Shown: positions 18,010 through 27,148, counted from the first letter of the stretch. The stretch: 64,000 nt of DNA from Solibacillus sp. FSL K6-1523 (GCF_038005225.1 NZ_JBBOSU010000001.1:4318001-4382000); one strand, 5' to 3'. Made by a program: numbers and translations. The notes: generated by a model from the letters alone, not told the origin.

Positions 18010-18742
18010 CATCATAACCTCCATATAACCCTAAACGTTTTGCTTGCTCTATAAGCCAATCTTCCTCTTCTTTAGTAAATGGCGATGGAAATAGCCACTC
18101 ATCCATCTCTGTAAGATCACTATCCTTTAGTGCTTCTGCAATTTCCATAGCTATTTCCTGAGGAATAATCATCGAAAACTGTTCAATTATTGACTGCAAA
18201 TACTTATCTGGAATGGGCTCTATATAAGCTTGCTTTAGTTGATGTGTTAGCTGAATATATTGATGATTCATCTCAATTAAATTCACTTCAAAATAATCGT
18301 ACATTTTGTCAATAAGTGCTTTCGGAAAATATTGGCGCAAATATTCCTTCTGCTCTTCTTCCTTCAGCAAATTATGAATGAACGATAAAAAAATTGTTGG
18401 TTCAATAGATTCACTACGTTCACCAATTGCAATCGCTTGATCTAAATTCGCAATAATATTATCCAAGTGCTTTCTTTTTTTCTCTAACTGCTTCCGCTGA
18501 AACTGCAACGATTCAATTAACCCTGTTTCTCCTTTTGAAAATAACGCCTCTATATCTTCAAGTGAGTAATCCAAATATTTTAACGTCATTATTTTTTGTA
18601 CTCTTACAATGCTTTCGTCATTATAATAACGATGCCCTGCTTCTGAAATACGACATGGGTCAAGTAGCCCCTTATCCGAATAAAATCGTAAAGCCCGCAC
18701 TGTTAATCCTGTTTTTTTCGCAAATTGCCCAATCGAATACAT
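18002..18742 (-). CDS. MerR-family regulator of the adjacent ABC exporter
   Basis: 247 residues. The N-terminal winged helix (MYSIGQFAKKTGLTVRALRFYSDKGLL, HRYYNDESIVRVQKI) is a classic MerR DNA-binding domain, followed by a coiled-coil dimer helix (about 80-110) and a long helical C-terminal part of the TipAS kind that could bind the inducing drug. ATG 18742 follows GGGAGTG; the GTG at 18751 overlaps that site. Its promoter has the stretched 19-bp spacer and central palindrome that MerR activators untwist, so self-activation with the exporter is likely. Confidence 0.92.
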   Translation of the reverse strand: MYSIGQFAKKTGLTVRALRFYSDKGLLDPCRISEAGHRYYNDESIVRVQKIMTLKYLDYSLEDIEALFSKGETGLIESLQFQRKQLEKKRKHLDNIIANLDQAIAIGERSESIEPTIFLSFIHNLLKEEEQKEYLRQYFPKALIDKMYDYFEVNLIEMNHQYIQLTHQLKQAYIEPIPDKYLQSIIEQFSMIIPQEIAMEIAEALKDSDLTEMDEWLFPSPFTKEEEDWLIEQAKRLGLYGGYDDE

Positions 18743-18763
18743 AAAACTCACTCCCTTTGCTCC

Positions 18764-18794
18764 ATTATAAAATCTGACGTTACGTTAGATGCAA
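18764..18794 (-). promoter_or_regulatory. MerR-type promoter and operator
   Basis: On the minus strand TTGCAT (-35, 18794-18789) and TATAAT (-10, 18769-18764) are 19 bases apart rather than 17. The spacer holds CTAACGTAACGTCAG (18788-18774), a 15-bp palindrome with a single mismatched pair apart from the centre. This is the arrangement of MerR-activated promoters; it drives the merR-exporter operon. Confidence 0.88.
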
Positions 18795-18803
18795 GCAAAA
18801 GGG

Positions 18804-18827
18804 AAAACTTAAAGCCTTAAAAGTTTT
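18804..18827 (-). terminator. Possible terminator of the WYL regulator gene
   Basis: AAAACTT pairs with AAGTTTT over a ten-base loop between the WYL regulator stop and the merR promoter. The stem is short and AT-only, so this is tentative. Confidence 0.35.
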
Positions 18828-18839
18828 AACTACTACCTA

Positions 18840-19802
18840 TTATGGGCAGTATAAGCATGATCTCTCTTGCAAGCCTTTTAAAATTTCTTCCGGCACTTCC
18901 TTTATGTTAATATCCTCACCCAAAAAGAGCAGCCAATTTGTTATATCAGCCAGTTCTTCTGAATGATTAACATTGATAAACGTTTTTACAATGGCTGTTG
19001 CTTGATAAGGATTCGTATAGGAAATGGAAACATTCAAAGGGTGATACTTTTTGAACTGGGCTATTGCCTTTGGACCAAGCTCAAGAACAAGATTAGTTTC
19101 TTCTTCCTGATTACTTAGCTTTTCTAAAATTTTTTTCTTACTTATTCTATTTTTCGTAGGGGATGGTTTCACATCTATCAAATTGTCGACAGGGAAAATC
19201 CTTCTACTTTCATCCTTTAGGATAAAGCCATCAATCAACCAAACCCCTTTTTCATGATAAAGGTGCATAAGATAAATTGGATAAGATTTGAATGCCCCTT
19301 CTTCTTCAATCGTAATTAATAAATAACTATCCAAAAGAAGGATTTGAATAAGTTTTTCCAACATCGGATGTGGCAAGTCGGATAGCTCCAGTAGATCAGG
19401 ATTAATGGGATTCGTCCCTTCAAAAAGTAAGATTTTATTTAATAGGACAAGGTCATCTTGCTGGTTTTCTGAAATAAGACCTAGTAACTTTTCAGCTAAA
19501 GATTGCCGACTTTTTAAGTATGGAAGTTGTTGATTTCTAGTGGCCATAAATGCAATAAAAAGGGCTTTAATTTCATTGTCGGTAAAACGAACAGTAGGTA
19601 GGACAGAGTTATTCATAACAAAGTAACCCCCGTCTCGCCCAACTTCAGCGACAAGTGGCATCCCCATCGCTTCGATTTCTCGAATATCCCGAATGGCTGT
19701 TGAACGGGAAATGTTAAAGTCTCGCATGATTTCTGAAATTGTAAAGTGGGCACGGTTGTTGATATACCGCATGATCGTATTAATTCGTTCAACTTTTTTC
19801 AT
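18840..19802 (-). CDS. YobV-like HTH/WYL-domain transcriptional regulator
   Basis: 320 residues: an N-terminal winged helix (INTIMRYINNRAHFTISEIMRDFNISRSTAIRDIREIEAMGMPL) like DeoR/HTH_11 regulators, then a WYL-type sensing domain (YHEKGVWLIDGFILKDESRRIFPVDNL) and a C-terminal extension. B. subtilis has the same divergent pair, yobV (regulator) and yobU (GyrI-like effector protein), so this gene and the one at 20040 likely form such a unit. The shared promoter region carries a copy of the dispersed repeat. Confidence 0.85.
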   Translation of the reverse strand: MKKVERINTIMRYINNRAHFTISEIMRDFNISRSTAIRDIREIEAMGMPLVAEVGRDGGYFVMNNSVLPTVRFTDNEIKALFIAFMATRNQQLPYLKSRQSLAEKLLGLISENQQDDLVLLNKILLFEGTNPINPDLLELSDLPHPMLEKLIQILLLDSYLLITIEEEGAFKSYPIYLMHLYHEKGVWLIDGFILKDESRRIFPVDNLIDVKPSPTKNRISKKKILEKLSNQEEETNLVLELGPKAIAQFKKYHPLNVSISYTNPYQATAIVKTFINVNHSEELADITNWLLFLGEDINIKEVPEEILKGLQERSCLYCP

Positions 19803-19887
19803 CTAGTTCTCCTAAACGGTATCATTTCTTGACATGGTTTAAAGTTATTATAAACGTATCAAGTGAAAAGAAAAAATACTTGAATAA

Positions 19888-20022
19888 TTTAACTTAATTC
19901 AGCTGAAGTCCCGTACTTCAATAAGTGGAGGATGAATGCCAAATAGGTAGTTCTACTTGCGTGGGGGTTCAAACCCCGGCGGAATCAAGTTAAGCCCCGG
20001 CGGATGTCACAGATTTTTTAAA
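19888..20022 (-). repeat. Dispersed intergenic repeat, copy A
   Basis: Read on the minus strand it contains AAAAATCTGTGACATCCG, CCGGGGCTTAACTTGATTC, a TTTGAACCCC box, a CCCGTACTT segment and ends CTGAATTAAGTTAAA. The same modules in the same order are seen in copies D (57674) and partly E (60615). Its outer edge reaches the ribosome binding site of the GyrI-like gene, so it forms most of that gene's leader. Confidence 0.75.
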
Positions 20023-20039
20023 GGAGGATGGTTTTGAAT

Positions 20040-20519
20040 ATGACAAATTATACGTTAGAAAAGAAAGATGGCTTTACAGTTTTAGGTATTGGGGTTGAAC
20101 TAAAGAGTGATTACACAGACTTTGTGGGCATAAACAAAGAAAAGAATGATTTTTGGTCAGCTATCGCACAAGATGGACGACTTGATGCTTTAAAAGCAAT
20201 CGCGACAAATGACTATATTTTTTCCGTGAACGAAGCTGTTAATAATAAAATGATGCATTATGCTGGGGTTATGGCTGAATCATCTATACAAGAAGTGTCA
20301 AGAATTATTGAATTTCCTACGGGTGAATATCTCGTTGTTAAAGGGGAAGCAAAAACTTCTGCTGAACTTGGTAATACGCTTACTGGTCTTGCTTTTGGTC
20401 AAGCTTTACCAGAAGCAAAGGATTTCGCCTATGTTGGTGGGCCAAATACAGTCGTTGAAATGGGGCAGCGAGACGGCTTAGTATTTGGTGAAATGTGGAT
20501 TCCGGTTATTAGAAAATAA
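20040..20519 (+). CDS. GyrI-like / effector-binding domain protein (YobU-like)
   Basis: About 160 residues, a stand-alone AraC-effector/GyrI-like small-molecule binding domain (YTLEKKDGFTVLGIGVEL at the start, then LVVKGEAKTSAELGNTLTGLAFGQALPEA, ending FGEMWIPVIRK). Such proteins bind hydrophobic or cationic compounds or buffer DNA gyrase. AAAGGAGG is 12 bases from ATG 20040; an in-frame TTG at 20034 has better spacing (6) and ATG 20028 abuts the site, so the start is uncertain. Divergent from the YobV-like regulator. Confidence 0.82.
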   Translation: MTNYTLEKKDGFTVLGIGVELKSDYTDFVGINKEKNDFWSAIAQDGRLDALKAIATNDYIFSVNEAVNNKMMHYAGVMAESSIQEVSRIIEFPTGEYLVVKGEAKTSAELGNTLTGLAFGQALPEAKDFAYVGGPNTVVEMGQRDGLVFGEMWIPVIRK

Positions 20520-20572
20520 CTGGAGAATAACACTCTTTTATCCGTTTTACTCTATTATTTAGCTTTCCAATT

Positions 20573-20614
20573 AAAAGAACAGCATCTCATCAAAATTAGA
20601 GATGCTGTTCTTTT
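20573..20614 (+). terminator. Terminator of the GyrI-like gene
   Basis: A 16-bp perfect stem (AAAAGAACAGCATCTC with its complement) with a ten-base loop ends in TTTTC, 54 bases after the stop codon. Confidence 0.9.
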
Positions 20615-20771
20615 CTATTGAAATTTTATTAATATGCCTCAAGAATTTTAACACCCTTTTTTAGTACAGCTAAAAACGTCCCTCTATTATTGAAAGTAAA
20701 CTTAATAATAATTCATAGCAAGAGAAAGTAGAAATTTATTAGATTTTATTAATTATATTAGAAAATCTCCC

Positions 20772-20800
20772 TTGTTAAAGTTTTTCTAATATAGTATACT
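20772..20800 (+). promoter_or_regulatory. Sigma-A promoter of the nucleosidase-like lipoprotein gene
   Basis: TTGTTA (20772-20777) and TATACT (20795-20800) are 17 bases apart. The transcript would start near 20807, giving a leader of about 70 bases that holds a hairpin. Confidence 0.75.
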
Positions 20801-20821
20801 CCTAAATGCAAACTATCATAA

Positions 20822-20851
20822 GGATAAACGTATTAATGTTCGTGTTTATCC
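20822..20851 (+). promoter_or_regulatory. Leader hairpin before the nucleosidase-like lipoprotein gene
   Basis: GGATAAAC (20822-20829) pairs with GTTTATCC (20844-20851) over a 14-base loop, inside the predicted 5' leader and ending eight bases before GGAGG. There is no T-run, so it is not a terminator. It may be an operator or an RNA stability element; the loop contains a TTAATGTTCG stretch slightly like a PurR box. Confidence 0.4.
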
Positions 20852-20876
20852 AAATGTCACGGAGGAAATTGAAATA

Positions 20877-21731
20877 ATGAACAAGAGTTTTAAGTTATTC
20901 GCGAATATTGCTGTCTTACTTTTATTATTGGTTGGATGTTCAGCCAATGAAGAAAAGTCTACTGATTTAGACAAGCAACAGACAAAAGAACAACCAATTG
21001 CTGTTCAAGGAGCAATGGCTGTTGAAGTTTCAGAATTTTTAAAAGCAATGGGCGATTATAAAGAGGAGAAACACGGTAATTATTCCTTTTATATAGGCGA
21101 AATTGAAGGTATTCCAGTTGTAGTATCCCAAACAGAAGTGGGAATGGTTAATGCAGCTGCATCAACAACATTATTAATTGAAAAATATAATCCTAAAGTA
21201 ATAATCAATCAAGGAACAGCTGGAGGACATGATCCAGATATTCACGTATTCGATACAGTAATTGCTACAGAAGTTATCAATATCGGAAGCTTCCGTTCTG
21301 AACGTATGGAAGATGGGCAAGGGATGAAACCAGAAAACTGGATTCATATGGCAACAGAACTTAAAGATGCAAATGGAGAAACACAAAACTATTCTTCATT
21401 ACCAAGTGACCCAAAACTTGTTGAAGCCGCTAAAAATGCAGCTGACAAATATAAACATGGGAACGTTGTAGAAGGAGTTATCGGAAGTGGTGACTGGTGG
21501 AATCGAGAAATCGACCGTATCCAATGGTTCCACGAGAACTTTGGAACGAGCGGTGAAGAGATGGAGGCATTTGCTGTAGCTCAAGTTGCTCATTTACTAG
21601 ATGTTCCATTCCTTTCATTACGAACAATTTCTAACTCTGAAGTAACAGATGACAATATTGAAGACTTAGAAAAAGCCGGTCATTACGGGGCAGAATTTAC
21701 AATCGATGTTGTAAAGGAAATTGCAAAGTAA
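20877..21731 (+). CDS. Lipoprotein related to MTA/SAH nucleosidase, catalytic Asp replaced
   Basis: 284 residues. A signal peptide ends in the lipobox LLVGC (Cys 21), so the protein is anchored outside the membrane. Residues about 40-284 form a purine phosphorylase/nucleosidase fold of the MTA/SAH nucleosidase group: IAVQGAMAVEV carries the equivalent of E. coli Glu12 (Glu50), and EEMEAFAVAQVAHLLDVPF the purine-binding Glu174 equivalent (Glu230). The catalytic acid Asp197 of the enzyme is Asn253 here (RTISN). It may therefore be a weak enzyme or a nucleoside-binding protein. Own promoter and terminator. Confidence 0.82.
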   Translation: MNKSFKLFANIAVLLLLLVGCSANEEKSTDLDKQQTKEQPIAVQGAMAVEVSEFLKAMGDYKEEKHGNYSFYIGEIEGIPVVVSQTEVGMVNAAASTTLLIEKYNPKVIINQGTAGGHDPDIHVFDTVIATEVINIGSFRSERMEDGQGMKPENWIHMATELKDANGETQNYSSLPSDPKLVEAAKNAADKYKHGNVVEGVIGSGDWWNREIDRIQWFHENFGTSGEEMEAFAVAQVAHLLDVPFLSLRTISNSEVTDDNIEDLEKAGHYGAEFTIDVVKEIAK

Positions 21732-21754
21732 ATCTAATTTAATCGATATTAAAA

Positions 21755-21785
21755 AGAGAGTGCCCCAAAAGCTTGGGCACTCTCT
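21755..21785. terminator. Bidirectional terminator
   Basis: An 11-bp perfect stem (AGAGAGTGCCC/GGGCACTCTCT), with TTTC on the plus side and five T on the minus side, ends the nucleosidase-like gene and the convergent alanine symporter gene. Confidence 0.9.
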
Positions 21786-21790
21786 TTCAT

Positions 21791-23212
21791 TTAGCGATTG
21801 TCTTCATCGTCTCCCCAACATTCAACATCCCCCATATTAGGTACGTTCTTCTTATAGAAAACGGGGTCTTTACCTTGCTTACGTTGTTTTAAATAGTCAT
21901 CAATAACAGGTTTCGCCACTTTCCAAAGTAATAAAATTGCAATTAAATTGATTAGCGCCATAATACCCATAAATAAATCCGCTAAATCCCACACAATTTG
22001 TACTTTTGCAATAGAACCAAACATAACAAAAAATACGGCAACTATACGGAATACTAATAAGCCCATCTTTGACTCTTTAATAAATCGAATATTTGATTCG
22101 CCATAGTAGTAATTTCCAATAACTGTACTGAAAGCAAACATAAATACAATAATCGCCAGGAATATTCCTGCCCACTCACCTAAATTTCCAACTAAAGAAG
22201 CTTGCGTTAAATTGACAGAAGTTGCGTCAGATTGAAGATACGCATCGCCTAGTAATACGATGGCAGCAGTTGCCGTACATACTACTAATGTGTCAATAAA
22301 TACACCAAGCGCTTGAATCAAACCTTGTTTTACTGGGTGAGAAACAGAGGCAGTTGCTGCTGCATTCGGTGCAGAACCCATCCCTGCCTCATTGGAGAAT
22401 AAACCACGTTTAATCCCATTCATAATAGCTGACCCTATCATTCCGGCAAAAGCCTCTTCCAAACCGAAAGCAGATTTAATGATTAGGACAAACACACCCG
22501 GAAGTTCAGAAATATTTAAAACTACAACAATAAGTGCAAGTACAATGTACAAAATGGCCATAACTGGAACCACCACTTGCGTAAAGCTGACAATTCTCTT
22601 TAATCCACCAAAGACAATAATTGCTGTTAAGACAGCTAGTACTAACCCTACAACAACACGATTCATACCAAAGCTATCTTCAAAAGCAATCGAAATTGTA
22701 TTTGCTTGTACCGCATTAAAAATAAAACCGTAAGTAATTGTAATCGCGATGGCAAAAAGAATACCCATCCACCTTTTATTTAAACCCTTTTCCATGTAAT
22801 AGGCAGGGCCACCACGGAACGCTCCTGTATCTTTATCTTTTATTTTATATACTTGAGCTAATGTACTTTCAATTAACGCAGATGCCGCACCAATTAGCGC
22901 AATCATCCACATCCAAAATATCGCACCAGGACCACCAAGTGCAATTGCTGTCGCAACGCCCGCTATATTACCCGTTCCGATACGAGAAGCAGCAGATATT
23001 GTAAAGGCTTGGAAAGAGGAAATTCCCTTTTTCCCCGATTTATCTGTTGGCGCGGCCTCTGTAATAAGCTTAAACATTTCTGGGAGTAATCTAAATTGAA
23101 TAAACTTTGTTTTTAAAGTTACAAATATACCCGTTCCCACTAATAAAATAATTAATATATAGGAATATAAAACTGTATTTATTTCACCCAATATACTGCT
23201 AAACCAATCCAT
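21791..23212 (-). CDS. Sodium:alanine (AGCS family) symporter
   Basis: 473 residues with about ten membrane helices, importing alanine or glycine with sodium. Family signatures are present: SSFQAFTISAASRIGTGNIAGVATAI (about 65-90), the GPGAIFWMWMIALIGAASALIESTLAQ stretch and GLFSNEAGMGSAPNAAATA (about 270). I take ATG 23212; a TTG one codon upstream is possible. A typical AlsT-like carrier; the preferred amino acid is not determined by the sequence. Confidence 0.93.
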   Translation of the reverse strand: MDWFSSILGEINTVLYSYILIILLVGTGIFVTLKTKFIQFRLLPEMFKLITEAAPTDKSGKKGISSFQAFTISAASRIGTGNIAGVATAIALGGPGAIFWMWMIALIGAASALIESTLAQVYKIKDKDTGAFRGGPAYYMEKGLNKRWMGILFAIAITITYGFIFNAVQANTISIAFEDSFGMNRVVVGLVLAVLTAIIVFGGLKRIVSFTQVVVPVMAILYIVLALIVVVLNISELPGVFVLIIKSAFGLEEAFAGMIGSAIMNGIKRGLFSNEAGMGSAPNAAATASVSHPVKQGLIQALGVFIDTLVVCTATAAIVLLGDAYLQSDATSVNLTQASLVGNLGEWAGIFLAIIVFMFAFSTVIGNYYYGESNIRFIKESKMGLLVFRIVAVFFVMFGSIAKVQIVWDLADLFMGIMALINLIAILLLWKVAKPVIDDYLKQRKQGKDPVFYKKNVPNMGDVECWGDDEDNR

Positions 23213-23381
23213 CAATTCACTTCCTCTATTTAAGAGTAACTAACTGCCATTTAAAAACATCGGCACAAAATTACAACAAAAAGATTATAACATGCAGGTT
23301 ATTATATTAACATATTTATCCGTATTTTGGCCTATATCGCCTAATAGAGCTATAACAATGAAATTACCCCGAGATGGTTTT

Positions 23382-24245
23382 TCACTTTCGTTGATACGTC
23401 GACAGCACTACACCGCCAACTATAAATAATGACCCTAAAATTTCTGATCCTGTTATTGGTTTGTATAGCAAGATCAATCCCATGACCATTGCTACAAAAG
23501 GCTCTAGATTGGATAGTATTGAAGCCTTTGAAGCATCGACATGTCTAATATTATTATTCCAAATCAATGTTGCAATCCCATGTACAACAACAGCCGTTCC
23601 AATCAAAAATAACCAATCTGACACCTGTGTACTTACATGCAAAGGCTTGTCTAATGTGAAGGCAAAAGGAATCGACACAATGAAACCGACAACATTGGAA
23701 TATAACGTAATCGTAAGCGGGTCAATTCTATGAGAAAGAAGCCGCGTCATAATAATCATAATGGCGAATGTTATCATCGTTAGAACAATCCAAAATAGCC
23801 CTTTATCAATATGCAAAGAAGAGATGTCTCCTTTTGCTACAACAAAGTAAATACCTAATATTGCTACAATTGATCCCAAAAACATGCGCGTTGTTAATTT
23901 CTCTTTTAAGAAAATAGCAGCTAAAACAGCCGTTAAAATAGGCGTCATTGCTAAAATTAGGGCAGATGTCGTTGGATCAGCTGTTTGTAATCCAACAAAG
24001 AATGACCATTGATTTATAAAAACACCAATAACACCTAGTAAAATAATTATAAGTAAATCCGATTTATTCAATCGTTTAAAGTGCTTTTTGTATAAAGCGA
24101 TACCAAATAAAAATAGTACAATAAATAGCAGTCTAAGCATCGTTAATAATGATGGAGAAAAGTCTTGAACTAACATCTTTCCAAACACAAAGTTACTTCC
24201 CCACACCATTACACAAATTGTTAGCCAAGCATATGCTTTGAACAT
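23382..24245 (-). CDS. EamA/DMT-family permease
   Basis: 287 residues with ten membrane helices in two EamA repeats (first at about 5-135, with VMVWGSNFVFGKMLV; second at about 145-285, with ILSNLEPFVAMVMGLILLYKPITGSEILG). Drug/metabolite transporters of this group usually export amino acids, metabolites or toxic compounds. ATG 24245 follows GGAAGGGTG; a longer start at 24314 has no site. A decayed fragment similar to its coding sequence lies at about 41187-41256. Confidence 0.88.
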   Translation of the reverse strand: MFKAYAWLTICVMVWGSNFVFGKMLVQDFSPSLLTMLRLLFIVLFLFGIALYKKHFKRLNKSDLLIIILLGVIGVFINQWSFFVGLQTADPTTSALILAMTPILTAVLAAIFLKEKLTTRMFLGSIVAILGIYFVVAKGDISSLHIDKGLFWIVLTMITFAIMIIMTRLLSHRIDPLTITLYSNVVGFIVSIPFAFTLDKPLHVSTQVSDWLFLIGTAVVVHGIATLIWNNNIRHVDASKASILSNLEPFVAMVMGLILLYKPITGSEILGSLFIVGGVVLSTYQRK

Positions 24246-24417
24246 ATTGATCACCCTTCCTACACCAAATGCTAACTGTCCTATTTTATACTTACTAGGG
24301 TTTATAGTATACATTTTTGTTTGAAGAGAATGATGAGCATACCTGTACTAATTTTTTAACACTATATTTAATAACAGAAAAAGGAATAGGACACTGATAT
24401 CCTATTCCTTCGCTAAA

Positions 24418-26469
24418 TTATTCAATTAGAAATTTCGGTAAATTAATCATCACTTTAAATAAATCACCATCAACTTGAACGCTGAACTTTCCTTGCTGGA
24501 TGTTGATCAGACTTTCAGCAATCGACAACCCTAATCCGCTACCTTGGCTTGTTCTTGATTCATCTCCGCGTTTGAAACGTTCCATTAGTTCATCCGCTGA
24601 AATATTTAATTCATATGCTGAGATGTTTTTAAAGGTTACGCGTATTTCATTTCCTAAATCTTCTACATCAATATATACTCTTGATGCAGGCTGTGCGTAT
24701 TTAAAAATATTCGAGAATAAATTTTCAACGGAGCGCCATAAAAGTTTGCCATCCGCCTTCACATACACCTTTTCTGTTGGGTGAGTTAACTTAAAGTCTA
24801 ATGCCGATGCTTCAATTTTTTCATCCATTTCTCCTATGCCTTGCGTTAACAACGATAAAATATCAATTTGTTCTAATTGAACAGGTATGCTCCCGCTTGA
24901 CGCTTTAGCCGCTTCAAATAAATCATCTGTTAAATGCTTCAGCCTTGTCGACTTTTGATCTAACACGTCTATATACTCAATAATTTTTTCAGGATCCTTT
25001 TCAATTTTTAATAAATCAACATACGTAATAATGGATGTTAATGGCGTTCGAATATCATGCGAAACATTCGTAATGAGCTCTGTTTTTAACCGCTCACTCT
25101 TAATTTCACTATCCACCGAATTTTTTAACCCATCGGTAATGCTGTTAATATTCGTTGCTAGTCGACTAAATTCACCTTTGCCATCTACTTCAATTCGATG
25201 ATGGAGGTCGCCATTTTTAATTTGCTCTACGCCCTCTTTAATGCGATTAAACGACTTCACCTTTTTTAGCGCAAGCCAAGCTGCAACCCCCATCGTAATT
25301 GGGAATATGAAAAATGTTGCTACAACAATTACTGGATAGCCGATAACAAGTAACACGACTTTCACACCAATACTGCCATTATCAAAGACCTGTTTTACAG
25401 CAAGAAAGACCTTTTTCAAAATTTGATAGATAAGTGTGTGCGAAAATATTGTTCGATTCTTAATATGCTTAACGAGCGATAAAATCAACAGTAATGCAAT
25501 GGCGAAAATAGGAACTGTAAGTAGGATGTAAAGACCCCGGAGTAATTCAATCATCAATGCAATCGACATAAAGATTAAACTAGCAATAATGGCAATATTG
25601 AGGTCATTATATAATTTATCAATCACATTCAAATGGATTTCTTTATCTTTAAATGACTTTCTGCCAATCACAATGATTAAATAAACAATCGATACAATAA
25701 ATCCTGCTAAAAATACAATGAATTCAGTAAGCAATTTTTTAGCAAGCACTTTTTCCTTTTCCCACTCCTGTATTTTCTCTTGTAAGTAAGGTTCTTTGTA
25801 CGCCAAATAAATGACATCCGTTTGTGGATTCAGCCTGTTAACTCCTTCAGTAAAGTAATCGAAGTACCGGCTTTCTTTCGCTTCATTTGGGACAATCTTA
25901 TGTTGATAATCCTCAAATAGCATATACGTGTTATACTCTTCAAAATCCTTTTGCTTATCGAATCCGCTATTAGAAAATACTTGCTCACCGTTACTTGCAT
26001 AATAGATGATTCCTTTATTTGCTTTTAATGTGCTGAGTAACCGGTAAAATTCCCTTACTTGAGCGCTCATAACTTCATCTTTTTTACGATTGATGTTATC
26101 ATCAGCTGTTTCTCGATAGATGCGCTTATTATCCCTTTCACCCAAACTATGATCATATTTGTTTGAATAACGGAAATCATTATACAAATTTTCTTCAATT
26201 TCTATAATCTCTTCTTCCGTTAGTACCTTACCGCTTAAAATATACTCTTCACTTTTATATTTCCCGATTAATTGCGCTAAAGGGGAAATAATGCCGTAAC
26301 TTTCATCCGCGAATGCTCCACTTTCAAAATAATTTTTGTGATTGATACTATCAAGATGCACCTCATTTGTTTCCATATTTATTATCGTCTTCGCTATACC
26401 TGTTATACAAACAACGGCAAATAAAAATACTACCACTTTCGTAATAAGTGCATGACTAATATTTCTCAA
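24418..26469 (-). CDS. Sensor histidine kinase
   Basis: About 683 residues. One N-terminal membrane helix, an extracytoplasmic region of some 200 residues rich in charged helices, four to six further membrane helices (about 250-420), a HAMP-like linker, the phosphoacceptor motif NVSHDIRTPLTSI near residue 475 and an ATPase domain with GSGLGLSIAESL. The start is a TTG at 26469 behind a GGGG site, overlapping the regulator stop; a TTG at 26493 is also in frame but lacks a site. Forms a two-component system with the upstream regulator. Signal unknown; the multi-helix core suggests sensing in the membrane. Confidence 0.87.
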   Translation of the reverse strand: MRNISHALITKVVVFLFAVVCITGIAKTIINMETNEVHLDSINHKNYFESGAFADESYGIISPLAQLIGKYKSEEYILSGKVLTEEEIIEIEENLYNDFRYSNKYDHSLGERDNKRIYRETADDNINRKKDEVMSAQVREFYRLLSTLKANKGIIYYASNGEQVFSNSGFDKQKDFEEYNTYMLFEDYQHKIVPNEAKESRYFDYFTEGVNRLNPQTDVIYLAYKEPYLQEKIQEWEKEKVLAKKLLTEFIVFLAGFIVSIVYLIIVIGRKSFKDKEIHLNVIDKLYNDLNIAIIASLIFMSIALMIELLRGLYILLTVPIFAIALLLILSLVKHIKNRTIFSHTLIYQILKKVFLAVKQVFDNGSIGVKVVLLVIGYPVIVVATFFIFPITMGVAAWLALKKVKSFNRIKEGVEQIKNGDLHHRIEVDGKGEFSRLATNINSITDGLKNSVDSEIKSERLKTELITNVSHDIRTPLTSIITYVDLLKIEKDPEKIIEYIDVLDQKSTRLKHLTDDLFEAAKASSGSIPVQLEQIDILSLLTQGIGEMDEKIEASALDFKLTHPTEKVYVKADGKLLWRSVENLFSNIFKYAQPASRVYIDVEDLGNEIRVTFKNISAYELNISADELMERFKRGDESRTSQGSGLGLSIAESLINIQQGKFSVQVDGDLFKVMINLPKFLIE

Positions 26470-27148
26470 TTTTATACCCCACTCCCCATACAACTTTTAA
26501 ATATTTTGGCTCTTTCGGATTAATTTCAATTTTTTCGCGAATCTTACGAATATGCACCGCCACTGTATTTTCTGGATTTACGGCCCTTTCATTCCACACT
26601 TTTTCATAAATCTCTTCGATGGTGAACACTCTCCCCGCATTGGCTGTAAGGAGCTTTACAATTTTGTATTGCACCGGTGTTAAATGAACTTCAGCATTAT
26701 CGACCGTAATAACCTTTTGCTCATCATCAATCGTGAGGCCGCCCGATTGAAAGACATGATTACTTACTTCAAGGCTGCCAAATGTCGTATACCTTCTTAG
26801 CTGTGATTTTACTCTGGCCACAAGCTCTAACGGATTGAATGGCTTGCCGATATAATCATCTGCACCAATATTTAATCCGAGTATTTTATCATGATCCTCT
26901 GATTTAGCAGAAAGCATAATTAACGGAATCATATTGTCTTGTCGAATTTTCATCGTCGCCGTAATCCCATCCATTTTGGGCATCATAATATCCATAATAA
27001 TAAGGTGGATTGTATGATCCCGTACAAGCTCAATTGCCTCAAGCCCATCGTAAGCTTTGAATACCTGGTATCCTTCATTTTCTAAATAAATGCTAATTGC
27101 TCTTACAATTTCTTTATCATCATCACATACTAAAATGTTCAATCCCAC
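26456..27148 (-). CDS. OmpR-family response regulator
   Basis: 230 residues: receiver domain with acidic pocket CDDD (9-11), phosphoacceptor Asp 53 (IIMDIMMPKMDG) and Lys about 102 (GADDYIGKPFNP), then a winged-helix output domain (VHLTPVQYKIVKLLTANAGRVFTIEEIYEKVW, AVHIRKIREKIE). GTG start with GGAGG five bases upstream. First gene of the two-component operon; the kinase gene overlaps its stop. Targets are not known. Confidence 0.92.
   Translation of the reverse strand: MGLNILVCDDDKEIVRAISIYLENEGYQVFKAYDGLEAIELVRDHTIHLIIMDIMMPKMDGITATMKIRQDNMIPLIMLSAKSEDHDKILGLNIGADDYIGKPFNPLELVARVKSQLRRYTTFGSLEVSNHVFQSGGLTIDDEQKVITVDNAEVHLTPVQYKIVKLLTANAGRVFTIEEIYEKVWNERAVNPENTVAVHIRKIREKIEINPKEPKYLKVVWGVGYKIEKY

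Noticed and set aside
19965-19985. tRNA T-arm-like GGGGTTCAAACCCC
   Set aside because: No acceptor, anticodon or D-arm around it; the box belongs to the dispersed repeat.
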